This document shows, piece after piece, positions 15,711 to 24,901 of a stretch of 64,000 nucleotides of DNA (position 1 is its first letter; each line of letters starts with the position of its first letter). The translations under genes were made by a program, and so were the position numbers. Origin of the DNA: Brevibacillus panacihumi W25 (GTDB lineage: Bacteria; Bacillota; Bacilli; Brevibacillales; Brevibacillaceae); the NCBI RefSeq assembly GCF_000503775.1, contig NZ_KI629782.1, positions 1,590,545 to 1,654,544 on the forward strand, read 5' to 3'. The notes under the pieces are model-generated. The model made no database searches, was not told the origin of the DNA, and worked only from the letters and a program-made list of their open reading frames with translations.

Positions 15711-17015
15711 TCAATTCTTTAGCATATACATTTTTTTCGGCCTGCCTCGAACTCCCTGCTGTTCTTCGCCAATTAATTCGGCCAGGCCGTATTCGCACAA
15801 GCTGCCCATGATTCGCTGGGCATTCCGTACAGTCATGGACAAATACTCCGCGATGTCTGTCGTCGTAAACGCACCCCAGCCCATTCGCTGAACCAACGCC
15901 TCGATCTTATTGTACGTTTTGATGCTAACATTGGCCTTGTTCAGTTTTTCCAACAACTCTTTGTCATTGGAACGGAAAGAATACGACAGCTGGTCCGCTT
16001 CCCCGACTGCTTCCAAAATGACCCCGTCATCCTGGACGATGACGATCCCGAATTCTGGCCTCTCCTTCGCGTGCTGGATCGCTTTTCGTGCGTTGTTTTC
16101 AGCAGAGAACGCCGTTTCCCCGAATCCGACCCCGACTGCCACGGGTACATCCGCATCGAGTGACAGCTGCCGGACCGTGTTACGAAGCATCTCGATTTCT
16201 CGTTGAATCGCGCCGCGCGTGCTGAAGATCTGGTACCGTCCGTTCCCGTTGGCCAGAAGCGATCCATCCAGCTTTTCGCACAAAAGCAGCAAAGTCTGCC
16301 TGATTTTCAATTCGAGATGCTGCAGATGAAACCGTGTTTTCGACCTCTCCGCGATCTTGTCCATTTCCTCAAGCTCGATGATTTCCACACCGATCTGCGT
16401 ATCCTTGAAATAAGAGCTTTTCGCCTTCTCTATCACAATCTTCATCACTTGCTTGATTTCCATTTTCGTCATCAAGACGCGATAGACAGGGATACCTTCG
16501 GCTTTCAGTGCGCGTTCTACAGAAGAAAGGGTTGTAAATACTCCTTGTGTTTTCCCGGCTTTCCATAGGTCGAGATGATACTGTGTAATTTTCTGGGCAT
16601 CGTAATTTTCATCATACGTCAGGATGTGATGATCCTCTAAAGGAATATCGAGCTCATGCAAGGATTCGTGCAAGTATTTTCGCTCGGAGTCGATCATGTC
16701 GACAGAAACGCACTTTACAACCTCGCCGCAATCGATGGACATCCGGATAAAGCACCGATACAAATTGGATCCCGTTGGCGGACAATAGACAATATTCGCA
16801 TCGGGACTCAGTACGCTTTTCGCAATCGTGTACGGGATCGGCCCAGAAAAAAACCACCCGTCACATTCCCGGCTGTATTCAAGGACGATGCTGCTTACAG
16901 ACTTGGCATCATCGTACGGAATCGGAACAAATTCGATTTCGTGCTCAAATTCATCTGCAACTTCCAGTATCCGCTCTACGGAAGGCGGCGGTCCAACGAC
17001 ACCTATTTTATACAT
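15711..17015 (-). CDS. Putative transcriptional regulator with GGDEF-like/GCH III-like and winged-helix domains
   Basis: The 434-residue protein begins with M-Y-K-I-G-V-V-G-P-P-P-S-V-E-R-I-L, a Rossmann-like sensor half. In the middle is V-A-V-G-V-G-F-G-E-T-A-F-S-A-E-N-N-A-R-K-A-I, which resembles the nucleotide-cyclase-like fold of GTP cyclohydrolase III proteins rather than a GGDEF enzyme. It ends in a winged helix (D-I-A-E-Y-L-S-M-T-V-R-N-A-Q-R-I-M-G-S-L). It lies directly upstream of abgTAB and is its probable regulator, unlike the LysR-type AbgR of E. coli. The ATG at 17015 follows AGGAG; a frame extension to 17108 has no ribosome site. Confidence 0.6.
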   Translation of the reverse strand: MYKIGVVGPPPSVERILEVADEFEHEIEFVPIPYDDAKSVSSIVLEYSRECDGWFFSGPIPYTIAKSVLSPDANIVYCPPTGSNLYRCFIRMSIDCGEVVKCVSVDMIDSERKYLHESLHELDIPLEDHHILTYDENYDAQKITQYHLDLWKAGKTQGVFTTLSSVERALKAEGIPVYRVLMTKMEIKQVMKIVIEKAKSSYFKDTQIGVEIIELEEMDKIAERSKTRFHLQHLELKIRQTLLLLCEKLDGSLLANGNGRYQIFSTRGAIQREIEMLRNTVRQLSLDADVPVAVGVGFGETAFSAENNARKAIQHAKERPEFGIVIVQDDGVILEAVGEADQLSYSFRSNDKELLEKLNKANVSIKTYNKIEALVQRMGWGAFTTTDIAEYLSMTVRNAQRIMGSLCEYGLAELIGEEQQGVRGRPKKMYMLKN

Positions 17016-17040
17016 AGTTCGAAGCTCCTGATCTGATGGG

Positions 17041-17068
17041 ATTATAAATGATAATCCTATCATAGCAA
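17041..17068 (-). promoter_or_regulatory. Regulator promoter with internal palindrome
   Basis: On the minus strand TTGCTA (17063-17068) and TATAAT (17041-17046) are 16 bases apart. ATGATA-N4-TATCAT (17048-17063) fills the spacer and would suit autorepression. Confidence 0.6.
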
Positions 17069-17084
17069 AGATTCCAAGGAAAAT

Positions 17085-17197
17085 CGCCCCGGCAATCGGA
17101 CCGGGCATACTCCCAGTTCCGATCGCCGAGGCGATCGATCGCAGTCACGGTTGCTTTTGCCCGCTTGTCATCTGAAACCTTCTGGCTACACCCTCAC
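17085..17197 (-). repeat. Degenerate T-box copy lacking Stem I
   Basis: The minus strand repeats both ends of the alaR T-box. The upstream part carries GTTTCAGATGACAAGCGGG, matching the alaR promoter region at 11028-11064. The downstream part matches the antiterminator/terminator at 10700-10767, with GCGATCG, CCTCGGCGATCGGAAC, GTATGCCC and TCCGATTGCCGGGGCG. The intervening Stem I and -10 box are missing, TTGACA has become ATGACA and GGTACCGCG has become GTGACTGCG. It looks like a deleted, non-functional paralogue, though the hairpin could still act as a terminator for the MFS gene. Confidence 0.8.
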
Positions 17198-18640
17198 TCT
17201 TTTGATAAAAAGCGAGATAATCAGGCCAAAAATCGCTGCGGCCAAACCGAACAGAAAGGCTTCCTGCACACCTGCGGCATAGGCAAAAGGCGTATGCACC
17301 GGGTTCTGCGGATCCGCAACCGCAGACAGGTAGTGATTTTGTCCGGCAGCCATGATCGAAATTGCGACTGCCGTTCCGATCGCGCCTGCCACCTGCTGCA
17401 GGGTGTTCATGATCGCGGTACCATCCGGGTACAGCTCCGGCGGCAATTGGTTGAGACCGTTCGTCTGTCCCGGCATCATCACCATCGCGATTCCGACCAT
17501 CAGCGCGATATGCAAAGCCACAATCAGCCAGATCGGAGTCTCGGTAGACAAGCCGTGGAAGAAAAACATCGTAATAACCGCTACGACCAGGCCAGGGATC
17601 ACCAGCCACTTGGGACCGTATTTGTCAAACAGGCGTCCCATCAGCGGGGATAAAAGCCCGTTGATCAACCCGCCCGGAAGCAGGATCAGTCCGGCGGCGA
17701 ACGTCGTCAGCAGCAGCGAGTTTTGCAAGTACAGCGGCAGCAGGATCACCGAAGAGAGGATCACCATGAAGCCGACGAAAACCAACAGCAGGCCAATGAC
17801 AAACATCGGATAGGTAAATGCCCGCATGTTCAGCATCGGCTGCTCCATCTTCAACTGGCGAAGAACAAACAGGAGCAGACCGATCCCGCCAATCACCAGC
17901 GATGTCAGTACCACCGGATTGCCCCAGCCGCCCTCTTCGCCGGCATTGCTGAATCCAAAGACGATTCCGCCAAAGCCGAGCGTGGACAGCAGGACAGAAA
18001 GCAAGTCGATTTTCGGTCTGGTCGGCGTGGTGACGTTTTGCATGTACACCATGCCGTACACCAGTGCAAGAATGAAAAACGGCAGGGAGATCCAAAAGAT
18101 CCAGTGCCAGGACAGCGATTGGATAATGAGCCCGGACAAGGTCGGACCTACTGCCGGAGCAAACATGATGACGAGCCCAATCAGTCCCATCGTCGCTCCC
18201 CGTCTGCTCGGAGGAATAATGACGAGAATCGTGTTGAACATCAAGGGAAGAAGCAGCGCAGTCCCCATGGCCTGAATACAGCGAGCCAGCAATAATACGC
18301 TAAAGGATGGGGCGATGGCTGCAATAAACGTCCCGACGATGGAGAATAAAAGCGCACCTACAAACAGCTGCCGGGTGGTAAACCATTGCAGCAAAAACCC
18401 GGAAACGGGTACCAAAATGCCTAGTGTCAATAAAAATCCGGTTGTCAGCCACTGAATGGTCGACGGGGATACGGCAAAGATTTGAATCAGGTCGCTCAAA
18501 GCCATATTGAGCGCTGTTTCACCAAACAAACCGACAAAACCGGCGATCAAAAACGAAATCAAAATCGGAACCGTTCTGATTTCCTCGTTTCTGTTCGCCG
18601 CATCTGCCTCTTTCTCGAGACTGATTCCTTCTGCATACAT
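17186..18640 (-). CDS. DHA2-family MFS multidrug exporter (EmrB/QacA type)
   Basis: The 484-residue membrane protein has the DHA2 layout with about fourteen helices. Motif W-L-T-T-G-F-L-L-T-L-G-I-L-V-P falls in helix 2, A-R-C-I-Q-A-M-G-T-A-L-L-L-P in helix 4 and the antiporter motif C-like A-P-A-V-G-P-T-L-S-G in helix 5. Such proteins expel drugs or dyes against protons. The start at 18640 has AGGAG about 12 bases upstream. It ends inside the T-box-like repeat, whose hairpin may serve as its terminator. No regulator is adjacent. Confidence 0.87.
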   Translation of the reverse strand: MYAEGISLEKEADAANRNEEIRTVPILISFLIAGFVGLFGETALNMALSDLIQIFAVSPSTIQWLTTGFLLTLGILVPVSGFLLQWFTTRQLFVGALLFSIVGTFIAAIAPSFSVLLLARCIQAMGTALLLPLMFNTILVIIPPSRRGATMGLIGLVIMFAPAVGPTLSGLIIQSLSWHWIFWISLPFFILALVYGMVYMQNVTTPTRPKIDLLSVLLSTLGFGGIVFGFSNAGEEGGWGNPVVLTSLVIGGIGLLLFVLRQLKMEQPMLNMRAFTYPMFVIGLLLVFVGFMVILSSVILLPLYLQNSLLLTTFAAGLILLPGGLINGLLSPLMGRLFDKYGPKWLVIPGLVVAVITMFFFHGLSTETPIWLIVALHIALMVGIAMVMMPGQTNGLNQLPPELYPDGTAIMNTLQQVAGAIGTAVAISIMAAGQNHYLSAVADPQNPVHTPFAYAAGVQEAFLFGLAAAIFGLIISLFIKRVRV

Positions 18641-18761
18641 GGTTTTTCCAAGCTCCTCTCCTACTAACCTCTATCTGTATTTGACCTATTGTAGGCGATC
18701 TTTTTTTCTATGGCAAATCAGACTGTCAAGATCAACTCGACAGTCTGACGCCTTTCACATC

Positions 18762-21008
18762 TTATCCTCTTCTTTTGGCCTTCTTCTTCTCGATTTTCAA
18801 CATCCGGATATAAATGCCGAGAAGGATCAAGAAAACGAGCAGTACGACTCCAATCAGCCACACGGGAATATTGCCGACAGCCTTGTCCAAGCCTGTTTCT
18901 TCCTCCTCGTCGTCCACTCGGATCGTGAATACCTCGTTCGATTTGCTCATCACGACGATTTGACCGTCGTCATGTGCGCTTTTGAGGTGGGACAACAAGG
19001 TGGGATGAACGAAAGCGGCCTCCCCTTCCTCGGCCGATTGAAAGACGGTCAATGTCCGCTGCTGATTCCACAGCGAAGGCTGAATCCAGGCGACGAATCG
19101 GGTCGTTTCGTTGATGACATGGTAGCGTTCCAACGTCTTGGGCTGATGGATGAGCAGTTGCCCCTGGGCCGCTTTCAAGGTCGGATACTGCTGCAAATCT
19201 CCCATTGCGACCACATGATATGCCGCCATTTTTTGCAGATCCTGCGGCTGCAAGGGCTCTCGGAAGATCGTGAACGCATTGGCTTGCAGTTCTTTCCCGT
19301 CTACCATTTCATTGAGCAAAAGGGAAAGATGGGATAGATAGGTTCCAGTCAGCTTCTCCGGGAGCAGGAATGCCGTCTGTGACAGCCCTTGCTCCTGCAC
19401 CAAGGGGGAGGGCCAGTACTGGAAGCTGCGCAGCGACGGCGTTTCATGCGGCACGTTCAAGGCGCTCGCTTTATCTACAAACACCCATTTGCCCGAATCT
19501 CTCACAGGCAAGCACGCTGCTTCCTTCCCTTCAAGCGAAGCCGAAAAGGCGAGATTCAGCGTACGATTTCCTTCCTCCAGCAAGGAGGGGTCGATCGGTA
19601 GGCGAAGCAGGTAGCCGTCGTTCTTGTCTATTGCCTTTAACTCCTGTAGGAGAACGGTATGCGGGACGCCATTGATCATGACGGTCAAATGCTGCTGCGG
19701 TTTCTTCTCTTTTTCGCTTCCCTCCGTCTGCATGAGCAATGGCGAGACTCTCAGCTTCAGATCCAGGGTGACGTCTCCCGTCACTTTCCAGTGGGATGGC
19801 AGGCTCATTACGACCTGCTGCTCGCTGTCCTCCCCCTGCTTCAGCAAGATATCCGAATAGCCCGCAGACTCCAGTGTAAGCTTTTGCCCGCCTACTTTGT
19901 TCTGATGTCCGGGAAGTGCAGGCACGTTTTGCAAGACGATCTGATTGCCTGCCAATTGCTTGTTCAAAGCAGGATCGGTCAGTACGTGGATGGATTGCTC
20001 CAGATTGGCATCCTTCCCCCGGCTGACGAGCATCAGCAGTTTGGCCGTCGCGGACTGGTTGATCCGCATCTGGAAGGTGTCGATGCCAAGCTTTTGATCA
20101 CGGGCGGCGATTCCCTGTTCTGCGACCAATGTCTTGAGCGGGCCGTTCCATGCCTCCGGGCCGCCGATCGCAATCACGTGTGTCAGGGTGCCTTTTGAAC
20201 TCCATTCGCTTTCCGTCAGGATGGGGATCGAAGCATGTGTCGCTGTTTGTGCGGACAGGGAAGTGGCGACTCGCAAAGCTGCCGCCACGACATCCGCATC
20301 AGCTGCGTCGGGGACGACAATCGTGCTGTAGACCTCGGTCAGATTGCCCGGCTCTACGAATGGCAATGGAAAGTCCTGCAAAAGATCGGCAGAAGAGGCG
20401 GTTGCATGCGAGTCAATAAATACATGCGAGCTTCTCCCGATCTTCACCCAGTTGGCAGGATTGGACTGGTCATCACAGAGATCGTCCGTCAGCTCGCTCT
20501 GTTTGGAAATCGTCAGTTTATGGAAGCCCGAGGACGTCTCTTCTGCTCCAAGCGGAATCCGGATACTGCCTGCCGCCGCCGTCTCCTTGGTCAAAAAAAT
20601 ACTCTTGAGCGGCTTGTCATCCACACTGATCGTTAGGGTGGACCGTGCAGCCAGCAGCAGCTCTGAGTGGCTAAAATTGATCTCCAGATAGCTGTTGGCC
20701 CCAATCGATGTCCGAGGCACACTGTAATAATAATCCGCCGCTCCCTGTACGCCGCCAAGCGTGATGGATTCATTGATAAACCGGACGACTGTCCCCGGAG
20801 TCTGCCCCAATCCATTCGATGTGTAGATCGCATTTTTCTGCTTTGCCAGGCTCGCAAAGCTGTAGACTGGCGCACTTGCTGCCGCTGTTTGGGTTTGGCT
20901 GGCTGGCGCTGCCATTGCACCTTGGGCATACGCATGTCCGATTCCTTCACCAAAAAGCAGAGCCGTGATCGTCAGGACCGCGAAGGCTGGTTTCCAGTTT
21001 TTGTTCAT
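18762..21008 (-). CDS. ydaN: BcsB-like extracytoplasmic polysaccharide protein (YdaN type)
   Basis: This 748-residue protein has a signal peptide (first ~29 residues, ending A-Y-A-Q-G), a long beta-rich extracellular part of the BcsB type and one C-terminal helix (V-W-L-I-G-V-V-L-L-V-F-L-I-L-L-G-I-Y) followed by a basic tail. BcsB-type proteins accompany the synthase and guide the nascent polymer. It is last in an operon with the same five-gene order as B. subtilis ydaJKLMN. It starts six bases after ydaM and has CAGGTG as a modest ribosome site. Confidence 0.85.
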   Translation of the reverse strand: MNKNWKPAFAVLTITALLFGEGIGHAYAQGAMAAPASQTQTAAASAPVYSFASLAKQKNAIYTSNGLGQTPGTVVRFINESITLGGVQGAADYYYSVPRTSIGANSYLEINFSHSELLLAARSTLTISVDDKPLKSIFLTKETAAAGSIRIPLGAEETSSGFHKLTISKQSELTDDLCDDQSNPANWVKIGRSSHVFIDSHATASSADLLQDFPLPFVEPGNLTEVYSTIVVPDAADADVVAAALRVATSLSAQTATHASIPILTESEWSSKGTLTHVIAIGGPEAWNGPLKTLVAEQGIAARDQKLGIDTFQMRINQSATAKLLMLVSRGKDANLEQSIHVLTDPALNKQLAGNQIVLQNVPALPGHQNKVGGQKLTLESAGYSDILLKQGEDSEQQVVMSLPSHWKVTGDVTLDLKLRVSPLLMQTEGSEKEKKPQQHLTVMINGVPHTVLLQELKAIDKNDGYLLRLPIDPSLLEEGNRTLNLAFSASLEGKEAACLPVRDSGKWVFVDKASALNVPHETPSLRSFQYWPSPLVQEQGLSQTAFLLPEKLTGTYLSHLSLLLNEMVDGKELQANAFTIFREPLQPQDLQKMAAYHVVAMGDLQQYPTLKAAQGQLLIHQPKTLERYHVINETTRFVAWIQPSLWNQQRTLTVFQSAEEGEAAFVHPTLLSHLKSAHDDGQIVVMSKSNEVFTIRVDDEEEETGLDKAVGNIPVWLIGVVLLVFLILLGIYIRMLKIEKKKAKRRG

Positions 21009-21014
21009 GGTTTT

Positions 21015-22301
21015 CTACACCTGTCTTTCTGTTGGCGGGACCGACTTTTTTTCTGCTGCAAAACGCTCGGTCTTATACCATTTCAATTCTTGTCGAAAAA
21101 CAACTCGCTTGATCTCCAGATACAATGCATAGAGCACGAGGACGATCCACAGCTGCGAGTAGGTAAAATACATCAGCAGAACGATCCAGAAATTTTTGGC
21201 GTTCAGTTCTGTTCGCTCAATACTCAAGGCAATCATCACTTCAGTCACGTACAAAAAGTAGGCAAGAATCCATAAAATCATGGCGACAATGCCTACCTCG
21301 AGATGCAGATCAACGAACAGATTGGTGACGAACAAAGCATCCGACACGATCACGCCCAGAAAAAACAGGAAGTACGTGAAGAAAAAGTAGACGAGATCAA
21401 ACATGATGCTTTTCTTGCGCAAGGAAAACAACCGCCCCATAAATTTGAGGACGACGTACTGATTGCCCCTCGCCCACCGTGTCCGCTGCTTCCACCATAC
21501 CTTCCAGTTCTCCGGCTCCTGCTCCCAGGTAATCGCAGCCGGAAAAAAACGAATGTAATGGCCTGCATTGTAGACGCGAATCGTCAATTCCGTATCTTCT
21601 GCCAACGCTTTTTCATCCCAGCCTCCCAGCTTCTCAATGATCGAGCGGCGGATGGCAAAGTTCGTGCCGGGAATCGTCGTCACCCGAAACCAGAAGAACC
21701 TGCCGGCCTGCGCCATCCACTGAAAACAGATCGTTTCGATATTGATAAAATGCGTCAACAGATTTTTGGCCGCGTTCACGACTCGAAATTTGCCTACTGC
21801 CACACCAGCCTGGGGATCGTTTTGCAAGGCCAGAACGAGATAATGGACGGCTTTGCGCTCCGGAGTGTTGTCTGCGTCATAGACCACGATGATCTCCCCT
21901 GTTGAGTGGGCCAAGCCCTGGTTCAGCGCGCCCGATTTTCCTTTTCCGGCATGGGGCGGCTTGGTATGCACGACCTTCACATACGGATATTTGGCTGCAT
22001 AGGAGTCACAGATTTCCCCCGTCCTGTCGCTGGAATTGTCGTTGATGACAATAATTTCCAGTTTTTCCTTAGGGTACTCCAGCCGCAGCATCGCCTTGAT
22101 CGTCCGTTCAATCACCACTTCTTCGTTGTGGGCAGGGATCAGAATGCTCACCATGGGCTTGGGCAGCTCGTTTTTTTCCCAGTCGGGGATGGATCTGGCA
22201 TAGCGCAGGTAATGAAAATAGCCGCCTTGCATCAAGAACATATGGTACAGAAGCATGATCCAAATGACGGTCAAGGATAAATAGAACAACAGATTAGCCA
22301 T
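21015..22301 (-). CDS. ydaM: Processive family 2 glycosyltransferase (YdaM type)
   Basis: The 428-residue membrane glycosyltransferase has one N-terminal helix, a GT-A domain and three or four C-terminal helices. Diagnostic elements are V-S-I-L-I-P-A-H-N-E-E, V-Y-D-A-D-N-T-P-E (metal-binding D-x-D), P-G-T-N-F-A-I, the catalytic A-E-D-T-E-L and K-Q-R-T-R-W-A-R-G-N (QxxRW). These mark a processive synthase of the cellulose/poly-GlcNAc type. I place the start at 22301, with GGAG ten bases upstream, giving an eight-base overlap with ydaL. It is the likely polymerase of the operon. Confidence 0.9.
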   Translation of the reverse strand: MANLLFYLSLTVIWIMLLYHMFLMQGGYFHYLRYARSIPDWEKNELPKPMVSILIPAHNEEVVIERTIKAMLRLEYPKEKLEIIVINDNSSDRTGEICDSYAAKYPYVKVVHTKPPHAGKGKSGALNQGLAHSTGEIIVVYDADNTPERKAVHYLVLALQNDPQAGVAVGKFRVVNAAKNLLTHFINIETICFQWMAQAGRFFWFRVTTIPGTNFAIRRSIIEKLGGWDEKALAEDTELTIRVYNAGHYIRFFPAAITWEQEPENWKVWWKQRTRWARGNQYVVLKFMGRLFSLRKKSIMFDLVYFFFTYFLFFLGVIVSDALFVTNLFVDLHLEVGIVAMILWILAYFLYVTEVMIALSIERTELNAKNFWIVLLMYFTYSQLWIVLVLYALYLEIKRVVFRQELKWYKTERFAAEKKSVPPTERQV

Positions 22302-24066
22302 CGAGATCACGCTCCAAGAAAAGTTGTTTTCGCAAATTGGCACGGTTTCGCCAGGTATAGAGGGTAAAAAGCAGCACCATGCACGTCACAAGGGCCACGA
22401 TGCCCCACAGAATGCGCTGGGTCCAGCTGTCTTCGCGCAGGAAGGTGGCGATCTTCTCGATGAGTTCAGCTTCGATCGATTGGGCGGGTTCTGTTTCTGG
22501 TTGTGCGATTGCCGTATCAGGGGCTTCTTCTTCGACATGGTACCCGGCCATTTTGCGAACATCGATCCACGTCACGTCTGGCAGTGTTTCCACGTAAGCG
22601 ATCAGTTCCTTCAACGGCTCTACGCCCAGATAAGGGTGAAAGAACATGCCGATCACACCGTCGCGGACAAAGCGGACCTGCTGGGCATTTTCCCGAATGT
22701 CCTGCATCGGCGTAGGGGAATGGGGATCATAGTAGCCGACCGTCTCCGGCAAAAGGGTCATGCCGTGAAGAAACGCCGGCTTGGAAATAAACGGAGGTGC
22801 CCCCATCTGGTGCCAGTCTGTCTGGTTGAACTGCACTTGCCCCAACAGGTAAGAAAAGTAACGGGACGTAATCTGGTACCCTGACTGGCTCATGTTGTAG
22901 TGCGGCGCTTCAAAGGCAACAGGAACCAATCCCAGCTCCGTCAATTCCTTGATTCCGCTCTCGATGCGCGATTTGATATACGTCTCTTCATACTGCGCAA
23001 GCGACGCCTGGTACTGCTCATACTCTTCTTGTGAAGGCCATTCATAGCGCTCTTTTATAGGAGTCGTATCCTCTGGCGGTTTTGAAATCGGTGTATTGTT
23101 CTCCATATCCCAAAACTCCGAACCTTCGCCTGTCTCGGAATCCCGATAGTAATGCATGTACCCGTGCAGGGTAATGCTTGCCCCTCTTCGCTGCAGGGTA
23201 CGCAAAACCTCGACCAGCTCCGGACGGTCCTTCAGGTGAACCAATTCCTTGGTCTCCGAATTGGTGTAGACGGGAATCAGCGCGATCACATAAGGTATTC
23301 CCTTGTCAGCCAGATAGCTTCCTGCTTCCAGCACCAGCTTGGGGTCTGACTGCGGATGCACATCCTCCAGTCGAAGCAACGCCAAATGCCCTGGCTGGTG
23401 AGGGATTCCGAATACGTCATGAAAAGCCTCCGCTGCAAACAGAGAGAGCGGAGAAGAGAAGCTGGTACTGGCAAAATACGCCGTATTCCCATGCTTCATC
23501 ATCAGAGGATACGCGTAGATTCCCTTCCATCCTTCCAGCAGCACCTCTCCTTGCTCCATCGATACGCCCTCGATCGGCATATTGATGTCGAGCTGCACCG
23601 GATCGACTCCTTGTGGTTTCGAAACCATCTGGATGCTAACTTGTTCATTCCAGGTCAAAAATGAAAAACGCTCACCCAACTGCTCGGCATTCTTGCCCAT
23701 CGCCAGCAGCGTGCCTGTAAAGCTGCGCATGACTTCTTTTGTATGGGAGGGTAAATGTTGGGAAAAATCCCCGTAATAGACCAGATAGTCGACTCCATTC
23801 AGATCACGGGCTGTCAATTCCGCGTCCGCTACATAATGAAGACGAGTGCTGAAATGACCCAGCACCAGGTCCAGCATGCGAACATCCTCGTTGATTGTAC
23901 CTGTCTCGGTCGTGTAGACCACCAGGATGTTCGGCTCCTCTGCGCCATCTCCCCCGGCTGCAAGGAGCTTGTCCGCCGTTCCGGTCAGCAGAGTCAGCAG
24001 CATGATCAGCGATACGGCGGTTCGCACCCATTTATTGTATGTACTGATCGAGCTCTTGCTTGGCAC
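22294..24066 (-). CDS. ydaL: DUF2334 deacetylase-like membrane protein (YdaL type)
   Basis: The 590-residue protein has a signal anchor at about residues 13-37, an N-terminal glutamine-amidotransferase-like region, and a DUF2334 domain of the polysaccharide-deacetylase superfamily. That domain carries L-R-L-E-D-V-H-P, S-I-T-L-H-G-Y-M-H and A-F-E-A-P-H-Y-N, supplying Asp and His residues of the usual metal site. A C-terminal helix (I-V-A-L-V-T-C-M-V-L-L-F-T-L-Y) closes it. It probably trims or deacetylates the exopolysaccharide outside the cell. The start is GTG at 24066, overlapping ydaK by 35 bases with GGAG in front. Confidence 0.85.
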   Translation of the reverse strand: MPSKSSISTYNKWVRTAVSLIMLLTLLTGTADKLLAAGGDGAEEPNILVVYTTETGTINEDVRMLDLVLGHFSTRLHYVADAELTARDLNGVDYLVYYGDFSQHLPSHTKEVMRSFTGTLLAMGKNAEQLGERFSFLTWNEQVSIQMVSKPQGVDPVQLDINMPIEGVSMEQGEVLLEGWKGIYAYPLMMKHGNTAYFASTSFSSPLSLFAAEAFHDVFGIPHQPGHLALLRLEDVHPQSDPKLVLEAGSYLADKGIPYVIALIPVYTNSETKELVHLKDRPELVEVLRTLQRRGASITLHGYMHYYRDSETGEGSEFWDMENNTPISKPPEDTTPIKERYEWPSQEEYEQYQASLAQYEETYIKSRIESGIKELTELGLVPVAFEAPHYNMSQSGYQITSRYFSYLLGQVQFNQTDWHQMGAPPFISKPAFLHGMTLLPETVGYYDPHSPTPMQDIRENAQQVRFVRDGVIGMFFHPYLGVEPLKELIAYVETLPDVTWIDVRKMAGYHVEEEAPDTAIAQPETEPAQSIEAELIEKIATFLREDSWTQRILWGIVALVTCMVLLFTLYTWRNRANLRKQLFLERDLDG

Positions 24067-24901
24067 GTTTCACCAGCTCCATATGGTCACTTACATCATC
24101 AGCATACTGACTGATTCCAAAAGCGATCGTCAGGGTGACCTGTTTTTTCTTGTTTTCCAGGATATGAGTCTGCATCAGTTTTTCCAGCTTCGCATGCACG
24201 ACTTCCGCTCCTTCTTCCAGGCTGTTGTTGAGAATCACAGCGAAGGTGCCAGAGCCCTGGTCTCCCTGATCCAAGCGAAATTTGCGGTCGGTCAGCCTGG
24301 TGTGTTCCCGCAGGATGGCTGCGAGCGAGCTGAGCAGGTAATCCGTCTCATTGCGGCCATACAGCTGAGAGAAGGAGTCCAGATATTTGACCTCGATCAG
24401 CATCAGGGAAAAAGGAACCCCTGTCCGTCGTGACCGACTAAGCTCTTCTTCCAAATCAAACAGCAGCCTTTTTTCATTGGAAAATCCCGTCACCTCATCG
24501 ATAGTGACCAGCTCATCGAATTTCCCTACCATCTCCTGATGCTCCTCGACGGTCTGGGCGACCAGCCTTTGAATCAATCCCGTGATGATGGCCGCCGCCA
24601 GAAAGATCAACATCCATACGGCGATCTCCAGGACAGACAATGGGAAGGTCCAGTTGGCTACCATCCCCCAAATCAACAAGCTGCCAAACAGAAACAAAGC
24701 CAACAGACTGAGACCCAAGCTGGCCAACAGTCCGAAGAAAATGCCGACCAAACCGATGATAAGGGCAACGCCCAACAGCACGGCTTGTACGAGAGGAATG
24801 GCTGGCAAACCTAAAGCATACCAAGACAGAAACAGTAGAAAGAACAGGAAGACCGTCTGATATGCAATGAATCTTCCCTTTTTATTGGAGAATCCCCTCA
24901 T
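24032..24901 (-). CDS. ydaK: Degenerate GGDEF c-di-GMP receptor (YdaK type)
   Basis: The 289-residue protein has four membrane helices in the first ~105 residues and a GGDEF-fold domain after them. The active-site loop is G-S-G-T-F instead of GGDEF, so it should not make c-di-GMP. The inhibitory I-site is preserved as R-L-T-D, five residues before the position where GGDEF would begin (allowing for a short insertion). That is the pattern of B. subtilis YdaK, a c-di-GMP receptor rather than an enzyme. It likely switches the synthase of this operon on. It overlaps ydaJ by 20 bases and has AAGGAGG in front. Confidence 0.88.
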   Translation of the reverse strand: MRGFSNKKGRFIAYQTVFLFFLLFLSWYALGLPAIPLVQAVLLGVALIIGLVGIFFGLLASLGLSLLALFLFGSLLIWGMVANWTFPLSVLEIAVWMLIFLAAAIITGLIQRLVAQTVEEHQEMVGKFDELVTIDEVTGFSNEKRLLFDLEEELSRSRRTGVPFSLMLIEVKYLDSFSQLYGRNETDYLLSSLAAILREHTRLTDRKFRLDQGDQGSGTFAVILNNSLEEGAEVVHAKLEKLMQTHILENKKKQVTLTIAFGISQYADDVSDHMELVKRAKQELDQYIQ

